A DNA stretch of 64,000 nt. Origin: Rhodocyclaceae bacterium (GTDB lineage Bacteria > Pseudomonadota > Gammaproteobacteria > Burkholderiales > Rhodocyclaceae). Shown here one piece after another: positions 23,892 through 33,689 of the stretch (positions are counted from its first letter, which is position 1; each line of letters starts with the position of its first letter). The notes under the pieces are model-generated. The model had not been told where the DNA came from, ran no database searches, and was given only the letters and a program-made list of their open reading frames with translations. The position numbers and the translations under genes are program-made. The DNA lies in assembly GCA_028713915.1 (NCBI GenBank), contig JAQTNK010000005.1, positions 72,913 through 136,912 on the forward strand. Reading direction: 5' to 3'.

Positions 23892-25619
23892 ATGACCTTC
23901 TCGCTGCACGGCCTGGCGGTCTCATCGGGCATCGCCATCGGCCGCGCGCATCTCGTTTCGCATGCGACCCTGGAAGTCGCCCATTACCAGCTGCGCGAAC
24001 GCGACATTCCGCGCGAAGTGGAGCGCTTCGAACAAGCTCTGGCGACGGTGAAGGCCGAGCTCGGCGCGCTGCGCAAGGATTCCGCCGCGCCGGGCTCGCC
24101 GTCCGAGCTGTCGGCCTTCGTCGACATCCACGCCATGATCCTCGACGACCCGCTGCTTGCCGAGGTGCCCAAGGAACTGATCGGCGCCCGCCGCTGCAAC
24201 GCCGAATGGGCGCTGGTGCAGCAGATGGAGGAGCTCGTCGCGCAGTTCGACGAGATCGACGACAGCTACCTGCGCGAACGCAAGCACGACGTCGTGCAGG
24301 TCGTCGAGCGCATCCTCAAGGCGCTGATGGGCAAGCAGCGCAAGCTGCGGCGCGCCGGCGGCGACGAGCACCTGATCGTCGTCGCCCACGACCTCTCGCC
24401 CGCCGACACCATCCAGTTCAAGAGCCTCAAGATCGGCGGCTTCGTCACCGATCTCGGCGGCGCCACCTCCCATACCGCCATCGTCGCGCGCAGCCTCGCC
24501 ATTCCCGCCGTCGTCGGCCTCCACCACGCGCGCCCGCTGATCCACGAAGACGACCTGCTGATCGTCGACGGCGCCCGCGGCGTGCTCATCGTCGAGCCCG
24601 ATGCGCGCGTGCTGCAGGAATACCGGCTCAGGAAGAGCGAGCTGGAGCTCGAGCGCTCGAAGCTCAAGCGCCTGAAGTCGGCGCGCGCGGTGACGCTCGA
24701 CGGCGTCGAGATTTCCCTGCAGGCGAACATCGAACTGCCGCAGGACATCGTGCAGGTGAAGGAAGTCGAGGCCGCCGGCATCGGCCTGTTCCGCACCGAG
24801 TACCTGTTCATGAACCGCGAGACGCTGCCGTCCGAAAACGAACAGTTCGAAGCTTATCGTTCGGTGGCGAAAGCGATGGCCGGCAAGCCGGTCACCATCC
24901 GCACCCTCGACATCGGCGCCGACAAGACTTCGCAGGCCTTGCGCGGCACCGAGCGGCAGGCGCCGAATCCGGCGCTGGGCCTGCGCGCCATCCGCTACTG
25001 CCTGGCCGAGCCGCAGATCTTCCTCACCCAGCTGCGCGCCATCCTGCGCGCCTCGCAATACGGCAAGGTGCGCCTGCTGGTGCCGATGCTCGCCCACGTC
25101 AAGGAAATCGAGCAGACGCTGATGATGATCTGGCTGGCCAAGGAACAGCTGCGCGTCGAGAAGGTCAAGTTCGACGAAGGCATCGAGGTCGGCGGCATGA
25201 TCGAGATTCCCGCCGCCGCCCTGGCGCTGACGCCTTTCCTCAAGCGCCTGCATTTCCTCTCGATCGGTACCAACGACCTGATCCAATACACGCTGGCGAT
25301 CGACCGCACCGACGAGGCGGTCGCCCATCTCTACGATCCCCTGCACCCGGCGGTACTGAAGCTGCTGGCGCAGACGATCCAGGCCGCCAACCGCGCCGAG
25401 ACGCCGGTCGCCGTCTGCGGCGAAATGGCCGGCGATCCGCTGATGACGCGACTCCTGATCGGCATGGGTTTGCGCCAGTTCTCGATGCACCCGTCGCAGG
25501 TGCTCGAGGTCAAGCATCACGTCGTCATGGCCGACGCCGAGCAGCTAGCGCTGAAAGTGGGCCGCATCCTGCGGCTCGAAGAACCCGACAAGATTCGCGA
25601 GCTGGTCGAACGGCTCTAG
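23892..25619 (+). CDS. ptsI: PTS enzyme I (phosphoenolpyruvate-protein phosphotransferase)
   Basis: 575 residues, standard EI length. It has an N-terminal HPr-binding and phospho-histidine domain with His194 (LGGATSHTAIVARS) and a C-terminal PEP-binding barrel (GIGLFRTEYLFMN, LRAIRYCL, GGMIEIPAAAL, FLSIGTNDLIQYTLAIDR, VCGEMAGDPL). It transfers phosphate from PEP to HPr. It is the last gene of the gshA-gshB-apbE-PTS run. No clear terminator follows. Confidence 0.96.
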   Translation: MTFSLHGLAVSSGIAIGRAHLVSHATLEVAHYQLRERDIPREVERFEQALATVKAELGALRKDSAAPGSPSELSAFVDIHAMILDDPLLAEVPKELIGARRCNAEWALVQQMEELVAQFDEIDDSYLRERKHDVVQVVERILKALMGKQRKLRRAGGDEHLIVVAHDLSPADTIQFKSLKIGGFVTDLGGATSHTAIVARSLAIPAVVGLHHARPLIHEDDLLIVDGARGVLIVEPDARVLQEYRLRKSELELERSKLKRLKSARAVTLDGVEISLQANIELPQDIVQVKEVEAAGIGLFRTEYLFMNRETLPSENEQFEAYRSVAKAMAGKPVTIRTLDIGADKTSQALRGTERQAPNPALGLRAIRYCLAEPQIFLTQLRAILRASQYGKVRLLVPMLAHVKEIEQTLMMIWLAKEQLRVEKVKFDEGIEVGGMIEIPAAALALTPFLKRLHFLSIGTNDLIQYTLAIDRTDEAVAHLYDPLHPAVLKLLAQTIQAANRAETPVAVCGEMAGDPLMTRLLIGMGLRQFSMHPSQVLEVKHHVVMADAEQLALKVGRILRLEEPDKIRELVERL

Positions 25620-25780
25620 CGCGACGGTCGCGTCGACGGCTCACGGCGCGGCGTTGTCGCCCTGCGGCCGCCGCCTGAATTTTCTTTCTCGGCGACCGCG
25701 CAATGTCGGGCCGCGGCCGCGATTGTGCGCCGCACTAAAGCGGTAGAATGACGGGCCGTCTTCCTGCAAGACCTGCGCCC

Positions 25781-28700
25781 ATGTCTGCCCGCCTGCGCGA
25801 GATTCCCTACAACTACACGTCGTTCTCCGATCGCGAGATCGTCATCCGCCTGCTCGGTCCGCAGATGTGGGCGGTGCTCGACGAATTGCGCAGCCAGCGC
25901 GTCACCGGCCGCTCGGCGCGCATGCTCTACGAAGTGCTCGGCGACATCTGGGTGCTGCGGCGCAATCCCTATCTCGAAGACGACTTGCTGGGCAATCCGA
26001 CCCGGCGCTCGGCGCTGATCGAGGCGCTGCGGCACCGCCTGAGCGAAATCGAAAAACGCCGCGGCGGCAATGAGGCCGTGGCGCAGCTGCTGGCGGCGGC
26101 GCGCCAGGCCGTCGCCGCATTCGAGCATTGGTTCGGCGCCACCGCCGAATTGCGGCGCCGCGTGCTGCGCGAACTCTCGCGCCATACGCGCCGCGACAAC
26201 ATCCGCTTCGACGGCCTCTCGCGCGTCTCGCACGTCACCGACGCCACCGACTGGCGCGTCGAATACCCGTTTGTCATATTAATGCCGGACACCGAGGAGG
26301 AAGTGGCGAAGCTGGTGCGCGGCTGCATCGCCCTCGGCCTCACCATCATCCCGCGCGGCGGCGGCACCGGCTACACCGGCGGCGCCGTGCCGCTGACGCC
26401 GCATGCCGCTGTCATCAACACGGAAAAGCTGATCGACCTGGGCGGCGTCGAGGAAGTCGCGCTGCCCGGTGTCGCCAGGCCCTACGCGACCATCCGCACC
26501 GGCGCCGGCGTCGTCACGCGCCGCGTCATGGATCGCGCCGACGACGCCGGCCTGGTGTTCGCCTGCGACCCGACCTCGGCCGACGCCTCCTGCATCGGCG
26601 GCAACATCGCCATGAACGCGGGCGGCAAGAAGGCCGTGCTGTGGGGCACCGCGCTCGACAACCTCGCCGCCTGGCGCATGGTGACGCCCGACGGCCACTG
26701 GCTGGAAGTCGAGCGCATCAATCACAACCTCGGCAAGATCCACGATCAGGAGACCGCCACTTTCCGCCTGAAGCGCCGCGACGACGCCGGCCGCCAGCTG
26801 GCGGAGGAATTCCTCTCGATTCCCGGACGCAGCTTCCGCAAGGAAGGGCTGGGCAAGGACGTCACCGACAAGTTCCTGGCGGGACTCCCCGGCGTGCAGA
26901 AGGAAGGCTGCGACGGCATCATCACCTCGGCGGTGTGGATCCTCCACAAGATGCCGCCGGTGGCGCGCACCGTCTGCCTCGAATTCTTCGGCCGCGTGGC
27001 GCTGGCCGTGCCGTCGATCGTCGAGATCACCGAGTACTTCAAGCCCGGCCGCGGCGGCGCCCAGTCGGGCGTCTTGCTGGCCGGCCTCGAGCACCTCGAC
27101 GAGCGCTACGTGCGGGCCGTCGGCTACGCCACCAAGGCCAAGCGCCACGGCCGGCCCAAGATGGTGCTGATCGGCGACATCGTCGGCGACAACGAGACCG
27201 CCGTGATGCGCGCGGCGTCGGAAGTCGTGCGCATCGCCAATTCGCGCGGCGGCGAAGGCTTCATCGCCGTCTCGGCCGAGGCGCGCAAGAAATTCTGGCT
27301 CGACCGCGCCCGCACGGCGGCGATCTCGAAGCACACCAACGCCTTCAAGGTGAACGAGGACGTCGTCATTCCGCTGCCGCGCATGGGCGACTACTGCGAC
27401 GGCATCGAGCGCTTCAACATCGAACTGTCGATCGCCAACAAGATCGAATTGTGCGACGCGCTGGCGGAGTTCCTGCGCGGCGAACTGCCGCTGCATCTCG
27501 ACGACGCCACGCTCGACAAGAAGGAGATCATCGGCGACCGCGCCGGCCAGGCGCTGGACGCCGTGCATGAGGTGCGCGACCGCTGGCAGGCGCTGCTCGA
27601 CAATCTCGACGCGCCGTGGCCGCCCCCGCCGCCCATCGGCCGCTGGCATCCGCGGCCGCCGCCCGGGCCTGCGCCCAGGAGCTGGCATCCGCTGCCGGTC
27701 AAGGCAGCCGTCGACACCGTGTTCCACAAGTTGCAGGACTACTCGGTGCGCGTGTCGTGGAAGGCGGAGCTCAAGCCGCTGCTGGAAACGATTTTCGACG
27801 GCAACGCCTTCCGCCCGGTGCTGGCGCGGATCGACGCCATCCACCAGGAAGTGCTGCGCGGCCGCCTCTTCGTCGCGCTGCACATGCACGCCGGCGACGG
27901 CAACGTGCACACCAACATCCCGGTCAACTCCGACCACTACCGCATGCTGCAGACGGCCTACCAGACCGTCGCGCGCATCATGCACCTGGCGAAGCGCCTC
28001 GGAGGCGTGATCTCAGGCGAGCACGGCATCGGCATCACCAAGCTCGAGTTCCTCAGCGAGGAGGAAATCCGCCCGTTCCGCGACTACAAGAATCGCGTCG
28101 ATCCCGAAGGCCGCTTCAACAAGGGCAAGCTGATGCCCGAGGCCGACTTGCGTAACGCCTACACGCCGTCGTTCGCGCTGCTCGGCGTCGAGTCGCTGAT
28201 CATGGAGCAGTCGGAGATCGGCAAGATCTCGAACATGGTCAAGGACTGCCTGCGCTGCGGCAAGTGCAAGCCGGTCTGCTCGACCCACGTGCCGCGCGCC
28301 AACCTGCTCTACAGCCCGAGGAACAAGATCCTCGGCACGGGCCTGCTGGTCGAGGCCTTCCTCTACGAGGAGCAGACGCGGCGCGGCGTCTCGCTGCAGC
28401 ACTTCGACGAATTCAACGACGTCGCCGACCACTGCACGGTCTGCCACAAGTGCGCGAAGCCCTGCCCCGTCGACATCGACTTCGGCGACGTCTCGATCGC
28501 CATGCGCAATTTCCTGCGCAGCCAGGGCAAGAAGAAGACGCCGCCGGGCACCCGCGTGGCGATGACGTTCCTCACCGCCACCGATCCGGCGACCATCAAG
28601 CTGCTGCGCGCCGGCATCGTCAGCCTGAGCTACCGCGCGCAGCGCCTCGGCCACGCCGTCGCCAAGTCGCTGGGCCTGATCCAGGAAACCGTCAAGCATC

Positions 28701-29665
28701 CGCCGGCGACGCTGGGCCGCCCGGACGTCAAGGCGCAGCTCATCCACTTCCTCGCCAAGCCGCTGCCCGCGGGCGTGCCGAGCAAGACCAGCCGGGCGCT
28801 GCTCGACATCGAGGACGATGCGCTGATCCCGGTGATCCGCAATCCGCGCAAGGCCGGCGAGCTCAGCGACGAAGACCGCGACGCCGTCTTCTATTTCCCC
28901 GGCTGCGGCTCGGAGCGGCTGTTCTCGCAAGTCGGGCTGGCCACCCAGGCCATGCTCTTTGATCTGGGCACCACCACCGTGCTGCCGCCCGGCTATCTGT
29001 GCTGCGGCTACCCGCAGACGGCCGCCGGCAACGAAGACCTCGGACTGGCCATCACGACGCAGAACCGCGTGCTGTTCCATCGCGTCGCCAACACGCTCAA
29101 CTACCTCGACATCAAGACGGTGCTGGTCTCCTGCGGCACCTGCATGGACCAGCTGCTGAAATACCAGTTCGAGAAGATCTTCCCCGGCTGCCGCCTGCTC
29201 GACATCCACGAGTACCTGCAGGAGAAGGGCGTGCATCTGGAAGGCATCACCGGCACGCGCTACATGTACCACGACCCCTGCCACACGCCGATCAAGAACT
29301 ACAACCCGGTCAAGCTCGTGTCCGAACTCCTGGGCGGCAAGGTCGAGCTCTCCGACCGCTGCTGCGGCGAATCCGGCACGCTCGCGGTGACGCGCCCGGA
29401 CGTGTCGACGCAAGTGCGCTTCCGCAAGCAGCAGGAAATCGAAGCCGACAGCGCCAAGCTGCGCGCCGACGGCTTCGCCGGCGACGTCAAGCTGCTGACT
29501 TCCTGCCCGAGCTGCCTGCAAGGCCTCGCGCGCTTCGAAGGCGACGCCGACGTCAAGGCCGACTATGTCGTCGTCGAAATGGCCAAGCACCTGCTCGGCA
29601 AGGACTGGCTGGCGAACTACGTGCAGGCGGCGAATGCCGGCGGCATTGAACGGGTGCTGCTCTGA
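25781..29665 (+). CDS. Large FAD-linked oxidase / Fe-S oxidoreductase fusion (DUF3683 type)
   Basis: 1294 residues from the ATG at 25781 ([20 protein letters not shown]); an in-frame ATG at 25748 has no better ribosome site. Domains in order: an N-terminal DUF3683-like segment (1-170); an FAD-binding PCMH domain ([17 protein letters not shown]); a GlcD-type oxidase C domain ending [15 protein letters not shown]; two 4Fe-4S clusters ([11 protein letters not shown] and [12 protein letters not shown]); and CCG-type heterodisulfide reductase domains ([41 protein letters not shown]). This joins GlcD- and GlpC/GlcF-like parts in one chain, so it probably oxidises a 2-hydroxy acid such as lactate or glycolate and feeds electrons to quinone. 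The substrate is not established. A proline-rich linker near residues 610-635 separates the flavin parts. Confidence 0.9.
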   Translation: MSARLREIPYNYTSFSDREIVIRLLGPQMWAVLDELRSQRVTGRSARMLYEVLGDIWVLRRNPYLEDDLLGNPTRRSALIEALRHRLSEIEKRRGGNEAVAQLLAAARQAVAAFEHWFGATAELRRRVLRELSRHTRRDNIRFDGLSRVSHVTDATDWRVEYPFVILMPDTEEEVAKLVRGCIALGLTIIPRGGGTGYTGGAVPLTPHAAVINTEKLIDLGGVEEVALPGVARPYATIRTGAGVVTRRVMDRADDAGLVFACDPTSADASCIGGNIAMNAGGKKAVLWGTALDNLAAWRMVTPDGHWLEVERINHNLGKIHDQETATFRLKRRDDAGRQLAEEFLSIPGRSFRKEGLGKDVTDKFLAGLPGVQKEGCDGIITSAVWILHKMPPVARTVCLEFFGRVALAVPSIVEITEYFKPGRGGAQSGVLLAGLEHLDERYVRAVGYATKAKRHGRPKMVLIGDIVGDNETAVMRAASEVVRIANSRGGEGFIAVSAEARKKFWLDRARTAAISKHTNAFKVNEDVVIPLPRMGDYCDGIERFNIELSIANKIELCDALAEFLRGELPLHLDDATLDKKEIIGDRAGQALDAVHEVRDRWQALLDNLDAPWPPPPPIGRWHPRPPPGPAPRSWHPLPVKAAVDTVFHKLQDYSVRVSWKAELKPLLETIFDGNAFRPVLARIDAIHQEVLRGRLFVALHMHAGDGNVHTNIPVNSDHYRMLQTAYQTVARIMHLAKRLGGVISGEHGIGITKLEFLSEEEIRPFRDYKNRVDPEGRFNKGKLMPEADLRNAYTPSFALLGVESLIMEQSEIGKISNMVKDCLRCGKCKPVCSTHVPRANLLYSPRNKILGTGLLVEAFLYEEQTRRGVSLQHFDEFNDVADHCTVCHKCAKPCPVDIDFGDVSIAMRNFLRSQGKKKTPPGTRVAMTFLTATDPATIKLLRAGIVSLSYRAQRLGHAVAKSLGLIQETVKHPPATLGRPDVKAQLIHFLAKPLPAGVPSKTSRALLDIEDDALIPVIRNPRKAGELSDEDRDAVFYFPGCGSERLFSQVGLATQAMLFDLGTTTVLPPGYLCCGYPQTAAGNEDLGLAITTQNRVLFHRVANTLNYLDIKTVLVSCGTCMDQLLKYQFEKIFPGCRLLDIHEYLQEKGVHLEGITGTRYMYHDPCHTPIKNYNPVKLVSELLGGKVELSDRCCGESGTLAVTRPDVSTQVRFRKQQEIEADSAKLRADGFAGDVKLLTSCPSCLQGLARFEGDADVKADYVVVEMAKHLLGKDWLANYVQAANAGGIERVLL

Positions 29666-29677
29666 GCCGCAAGACCG

Positions 29678-30139
29678 TCAGCGGTACCCTGCGCGCTGCG
29701 TTCCGGCTTGCCGCCTGATGCAGTCGGCCAAGCCGTAGGGATCGCCGGCGAGGAAGACGCACGCGGGGCGAGCGGCGACGGCGTGGACCTTGACGGGGTG
29801 CGCCGCGGCGCTCGGTTCGCCCGGTGCGGCCGCCATGGCCGCCGCTGCCGGCGTGGCGGCGCCGCTGCCGGCCGCCGCCGGCGCCGGTTGCGCCTTGGCG
29901 AGATCCGCCTTGAGGGCGGCAAGCTCGTCGCGCAGGGCTCGCGCCGACTTCGCCGAGGTTCGCGCCTGGTCTTCGAGCGCCGCCACGTCGCTGCGTAGGC
30001 CGAAGACCATCACCGTCGCGGCCGCGACGGCAAATAGCAGCAGCGCCAGCACCGCGGCAATGCCAAGCGGCGCGATAAGGTCGGCATGACCGCGGCGGGC
30101 GCGCGCGGCGGCGTCTGGGATCATGTTCATTCGCGACAT
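29678..30139 (-). CDS. Single-pass membrane protein with periplasmic coiled coil, unknown
   Basis: 153 residues. A short cytoplasmic N terminus is followed by one hydrophobic helix (about 24-47, IAPLGIAAVLALLLFAVAAA), a coiled coil (about 52-85, VAALEDQARTSAKSARALRD), an Ala/Pro-rich linker and a small C-terminal part with two cysteines (RPACVFLAG and LADCIRR). I do not recognise a family. It converges on the DUF3683 gene and its start faces the GGDEF-EAL gene, so it appears to be a single-gene unit. Confidence 0.6.
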   Translation of the reverse strand: MSRMNMIPDAAARARRGHADLIAPLGIAAVLALLLFAVAAATVMVFGLRSDVAALEDQARTSAKSARALRDELAALKADLAKAQPAPAAAGSGAATPAAAAMAAAPGEPSAAAHPVKVHAVAARPACVFLAGDPYGLADCIRRQAGTQRAGYR

Positions 30140-30288
30140 GTCTCGTGGCGGAACCCCGGCTCGAGGGTCGAGCGAGCCGGCCTTTTGAAGCGGCGCATTC
30201 TATCCGAAGACCTGTGCCGCAGCGCTGCGGCAGCGGGCTTTCCACCTATAATCCTGCCTTCATCGCTCAGCACCGTCTCGACAAGAAG

Positions 30289-33195
30289 ATGATCGGCTCT
30301 CGCCTGACGACGCAAATCCAGTTGGCCGCGGTGGCGCTGGTGGCCATTGCCGGCCTCACCCTGGTCTATATCCTCGACCGCCATCAGCGCGATACCGTCC
30401 TCACCCATTTCGACGCCGAGCTCGACGACGGCGTGCGCCTCAACGGCGTCCGCCTGGCCCAGACCGTCGATGTCCTGCGCCAGGATGCGCTGTTCCTCTC
30501 GCGCACGCCGCCGGTCGCCGGCATCGTGCGCGCCGCCCAGCACGGCGGCGTCGATCCGCGCGACGGCAACGCCCAGGCCGTCTGGAACCGGCGCCTGCAG
30601 GAAATCTTTTCGGCCTTCGCCGAAGCGCACCCGAACTACTTCCTGATCCGCTACATCGGCGTCGCCGACGGCGGGCGCGAACTGGTGCGCGTGGAGCGCC
30701 GCGACGGTGTGCTGGCGGTGGTGCCCGAAGCCGGGCTGCGACCGAAAGCGGAGCGCGAGTTCTTCGCCGCGACCACGGCCTTGAAGCCCGGCGAAATTTA
30801 CCTGTCGGACTTCGGCTACGACCGCTTCGAGCGGGCGGCGGGCGCACCGCGCCTGCGCGTCCTGCGCGCCGCCACGCCGATCTTCGATCCGGCGGGAAAA
30901 ATCTTCGGCCTGGTGATGCTGAACCTCGACGCCGGCCCCGTCCTCGATGCCATCAGTTCCGGCCTGCCGCCGGGCGTGGACGCCTACATCGCCGACCAGG
31001 AAGGCCATTACCTGGCGCACCCGGATGCCGCCCGCGCCTTCCGATTCGATGCGGCGAGCAGCATGGCGCGCGACTTCCCCGAACTGGCGATGACGTCCGC
31101 CGGCGACCACCAGGCGCTGGTCCCGGTCGGTGGGCCGAACGGCCGGCAATACGTCACGGCGCAGCGCGTTCGCTTCGATCCGCGGCGGCCGGACCGCTAC
31201 GTCCAGCTGGCTTACGCGGTTTCGCAGCAAGCCATCGAAGGCGAAATCGCGCCGACGCGCTATCAGGCCGCCGGCGGCGGCATCCTGGCGGCTGGCAGCG
31301 TCGCCTTCCTGCTGCTGCTGCTGGTGCAGCGGCTGCTCTCGCCGCTGCACCGGATCACCACCGCCGCCGAAGCCATCGCCACCGGCGCCCGCGACGTCGC
31401 CCTGCCGGAGACGGGCCGCGGCGGCATCGGCGCGCTGGTCGAAGCCTTCCGCCACATGCTGGCCAGCATCGCGGCGCGGGAACACGACTACCAGCGTCTC
31501 ACCAGCGAGCTCGAGGACCGCGTGCGCGAACGCACCGCCAAGCTGCGCCTGGCGGCCAGCGTCTTCGAGAACACCAGCGAAGGCGTCGTCGTCACCGACG
31601 AGACGGCACGCATCGTCTCCGTGAACGGCGCCTTTACCGAGATCACCGGCTATACGGCGGCGGAAGCCCTCGGCCAGAAGCCGAGCCTGCTGCGCTCGGA
31701 CCACCAGGACGCCGAGTTCTACCACGCCATGTGGCGGCAGCTGCTCGACACCGGGCGCTGGCAGGGCGAAATCTGGAACCGCCGCAAGGGCGGCGCGGCC
31801 TACCTGGAATGGCTGACCATCAACCGCATTCCGGCCAGCGACGGCATTCCGGGCAGCTACGTGGCGGTCTTCAACGACGTCACCGAGCAGCGCCGCAAGG
31901 ACGAACACATCCGCCACCTGGCGTTCCACGATCCGCTCACCGGCCTGCCCAACCGCGCCCTGCTGCAAGACCGCCTGCAGCATGCGATCGACCGCGCCAG
32001 CCGCGAAAAGACGCGCCTGGCGGTGATCTTCATCGACCTCGACCGCTTCAAGGGCATCAACGACACGCTCGGCCACGATGTCGGCGACATATTGCTGCAG
32101 GAGGTCGCCGGACGCATCAAGACGCACTTGCGCAGCATGGATACGGTGGCGCGCATGGGCGGCGACGAGTTCGTCGTCCTCTTCGAGGACCTCAGCGAAC
32201 CCGAGCACTGCGCCTCGCTCGCCACCGACATCATCGCCGACGTGGCGCAGCCGCTCGACATCCAGGGCAATGACATAAGCATCGGCGCGTCGCTCGGCAT
32301 CGCCTGCTTCCCGGAAGACGGCGACGACGCCCTGGCGCTGATGAAGCATGCGGATACGGCCATGTACGCCGCCAAGGCCGAAGGCCGCGGCACTTACCGC
32401 TTCTTCCGCGCCGACATGATGGAGCTGGCGTCCTTGCGCCTGCAGCTCGAAATCGAGCTGCGCCACGCCATCGCCAACGGCGAACTGGAACTCTATTACC
32501 AGCCCAAGGTGTGCGTCGATTCGGGCGCCAATTGCGGCGTCGAGGCGCTGGTGCGCTGGCACCATCCGGTGCGCGGCCTGGTGTCGCCGGCCGACTTCAT
32601 CCCCGTCGCCGAGGAAAGCGACCTCATCATCGACATCGGCGACTGGGTCATCAACGAAGCCTGCCGCCAGTCGGCCGCCTGGCAGGCGCTCGGCTTGACG
32701 CCGACCATCGCGGTCAACGTCTCGGCCAAGCAGCTGCGGCAGAACACCCTGGTGGAGCGCATCGTCGCCACGGCCGAGCGCCACGGCATCCCGCCTTCGC
32801 GCCTCCAGGTCGAGGTCACCGAAAGCCTGGTCATGGCCGACCCCAAGCAGGCGTCGGCCTTGCTGCATCGCTTGCGGGAAATCGGCGTCACGGTGGCCAT
32901 CGACGACTTCGGCACCGGCTATTCGAGCCTTTCCTACTTGCGGCGCCTGCCCATCGACGTCATCAAGATCGACCGGTCCTTCGTCATGAACGCCGACCGC
33001 GTCGAGGAGGACGCCCAGATCGTCCGCACCATCATTGCGCTGGCCCAGGCGCTGAAGATGACCGTCGTCGCCGAAGGCGTGGAAACCGAGGCGCAGGCCG
33101 CGTTGTTGCGTTCCCTCGGCTGCACCGCCGTGCAAGGCTATCTTTACGCCCGGCCGGGCCCGGCGGCGCAGGTGCCGGAATGGCTGCGGCGCTAG
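30289..33195 (+). CDS. Membrane sensor with PAS, GGDEF and EAL domains (c-di-GMP turnover)
   Basis: 968 residues from the ATG at 30289 (MIGSRLTTQIQLAAVALVAIAG). TM1 is about 10-30, a large extracytoplasmic Cache-like sensor domain about 31-322, TM2 about 325-345, then HAMP, PAS (LAASVFENTSEGVVVTD onward), GGDEF (residues 624-628, intact active site) and EAL (752-754 in GVEALVRWHHP). The EAL catalytic motifs (VEVTESL, IDDFGTGYSSL, KIDRSFV, VAEGVET) are also intact. Both synthesis and breakdown of c-di-GMP are chemically possible. An upstream in-frame ATG at 30145 would add an unlikely basic extension before the membrane helix. Confidence 0.93.
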   Translation: MIGSRLTTQIQLAAVALVAIAGLTLVYILDRHQRDTVLTHFDAELDDGVRLNGVRLAQTVDVLRQDALFLSRTPPVAGIVRAAQHGGVDPRDGNAQAVWNRRLQEIFSAFAEAHPNYFLIRYIGVADGGRELVRVERRDGVLAVVPEAGLRPKAEREFFAATTALKPGEIYLSDFGYDRFERAAGAPRLRVLRAATPIFDPAGKIFGLVMLNLDAGPVLDAISSGLPPGVDAYIADQEGHYLAHPDAARAFRFDAASSMARDFPELAMTSAGDHQALVPVGGPNGRQYVTAQRVRFDPRRPDRYVQLAYAVSQQAIEGEIAPTRYQAAGGGILAAGSVAFLLLLLVQRLLSPLHRITTAAEAIATGARDVALPETGRGGIGALVEAFRHMLASIAAREHDYQRLTSELEDRVRERTAKLRLAASVFENTSEGVVVTDETARIVSVNGAFTEITGYTAAEALGQKPSLLRSDHQDAEFYHAMWRQLLDTGRWQGEIWNRRKGGAAYLEWLTINRIPASDGIPGSYVAVFNDVTEQRRKDEHIRHLAFHDPLTGLPNRALLQDRLQHAIDRASREKTRLAVIFIDLDRFKGINDTLGHDVGDILLQEVAGRIKTHLRSMDTVARMGGDEFVVLFEDLSEPEHCASLATDIIADVAQPLDIQGNDISIGASLGIACFPEDGDDALALMKHADTAMYAAKAEGRGTYRFFRADMMELASLRLQLEIELRHAIANGELELYYQPKVCVDSGANCGVEALVRWHHPVRGLVSPADFIPVAEESDLIIDIGDWVINEACRQSAAWQALGLTPTIAVNVSAKQLRQNTLVERIVATAERHGIPPSRLQVEVTESLVMADPKQASALLHRLREIGVTVAIDDFGTGYSSLSYLRRLPIDVIKIDRSFVMNADRVEEDAQIVRTIIALAQALKMTVVAEGVETEAQAALLRSLGCTAVQGYLYARPGPAAQVPEWLRR

Positions 33196-33254
33196 AAGCG
33201 CCCGGCGCCGCGGCAAGTCATGCTGCCCGCGCCACTTGAAGGTATGCTTACGCT

Positions 33255-33689
33255 ATGAGCGATTGCGAACTCTGCGCGAGCCCCGGCGGTGAGATCGTCT
33301 GGCAGGACGATCGGTGTCGCGTCGTGCGGGTGGGCGGCGCGGAGGGGCTGGCGTTTCCCGGCTTTTGCCGCATCGTCTGGCGCGCCCACGTCGCCGAGAT
33401 GACCCGTCTCGATAGCGCCGATCGACGCCACCTGATGAGCGTGGTGTTCGCCACCGAAGCGGCCTTGCGCGCATTGCTGCATCCCGACAAGATCAACCTC
33501 GCCAGCCTCGGCAACGTCGTGCCGCACCTGCACTGGCACGTCATTCCGCGCTGGCGCGACGACAGCCATTTCCCGGCGCCGGTCTGGGTCGACGCCAAAC
33601 GTGCGGCACCGCCGCGGCAAGGCCCGGACAATGCGGCTCTCGCCGCGGCGATTGCCGAAATCCTGGGCGCGGAGGCGTCCGGCGCATGA
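33255..33689 (+). CDS. HIT family nucleotide hydrolase
   Basis: 144 residues of the histidine-triad superfamily. The triad is HLHWHVIP (His91, His93, His95). An N-terminal CELC pair may bind zinc. HIT proteins hydrolyse or transfer nucleotidyl groups, such as AMP conjugates; the exact substrate cannot be told. The stop overlaps the next gene start (ATGA), so it is coupled to the 539-residue protein. Confidence 0.92.
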   Translation: MSDCELCASPGGEIVWQDDRCRVVRVGGAEGLAFPGFCRIVWRAHVAEMTRLDSADRRHLMSVVFATEAALRALLHPDKINLASLGNVVPHLHWHVIPRWRDDSHFPAPVWVDAKRAAPPRQGPDNAALAAAIAEILGAEASGA

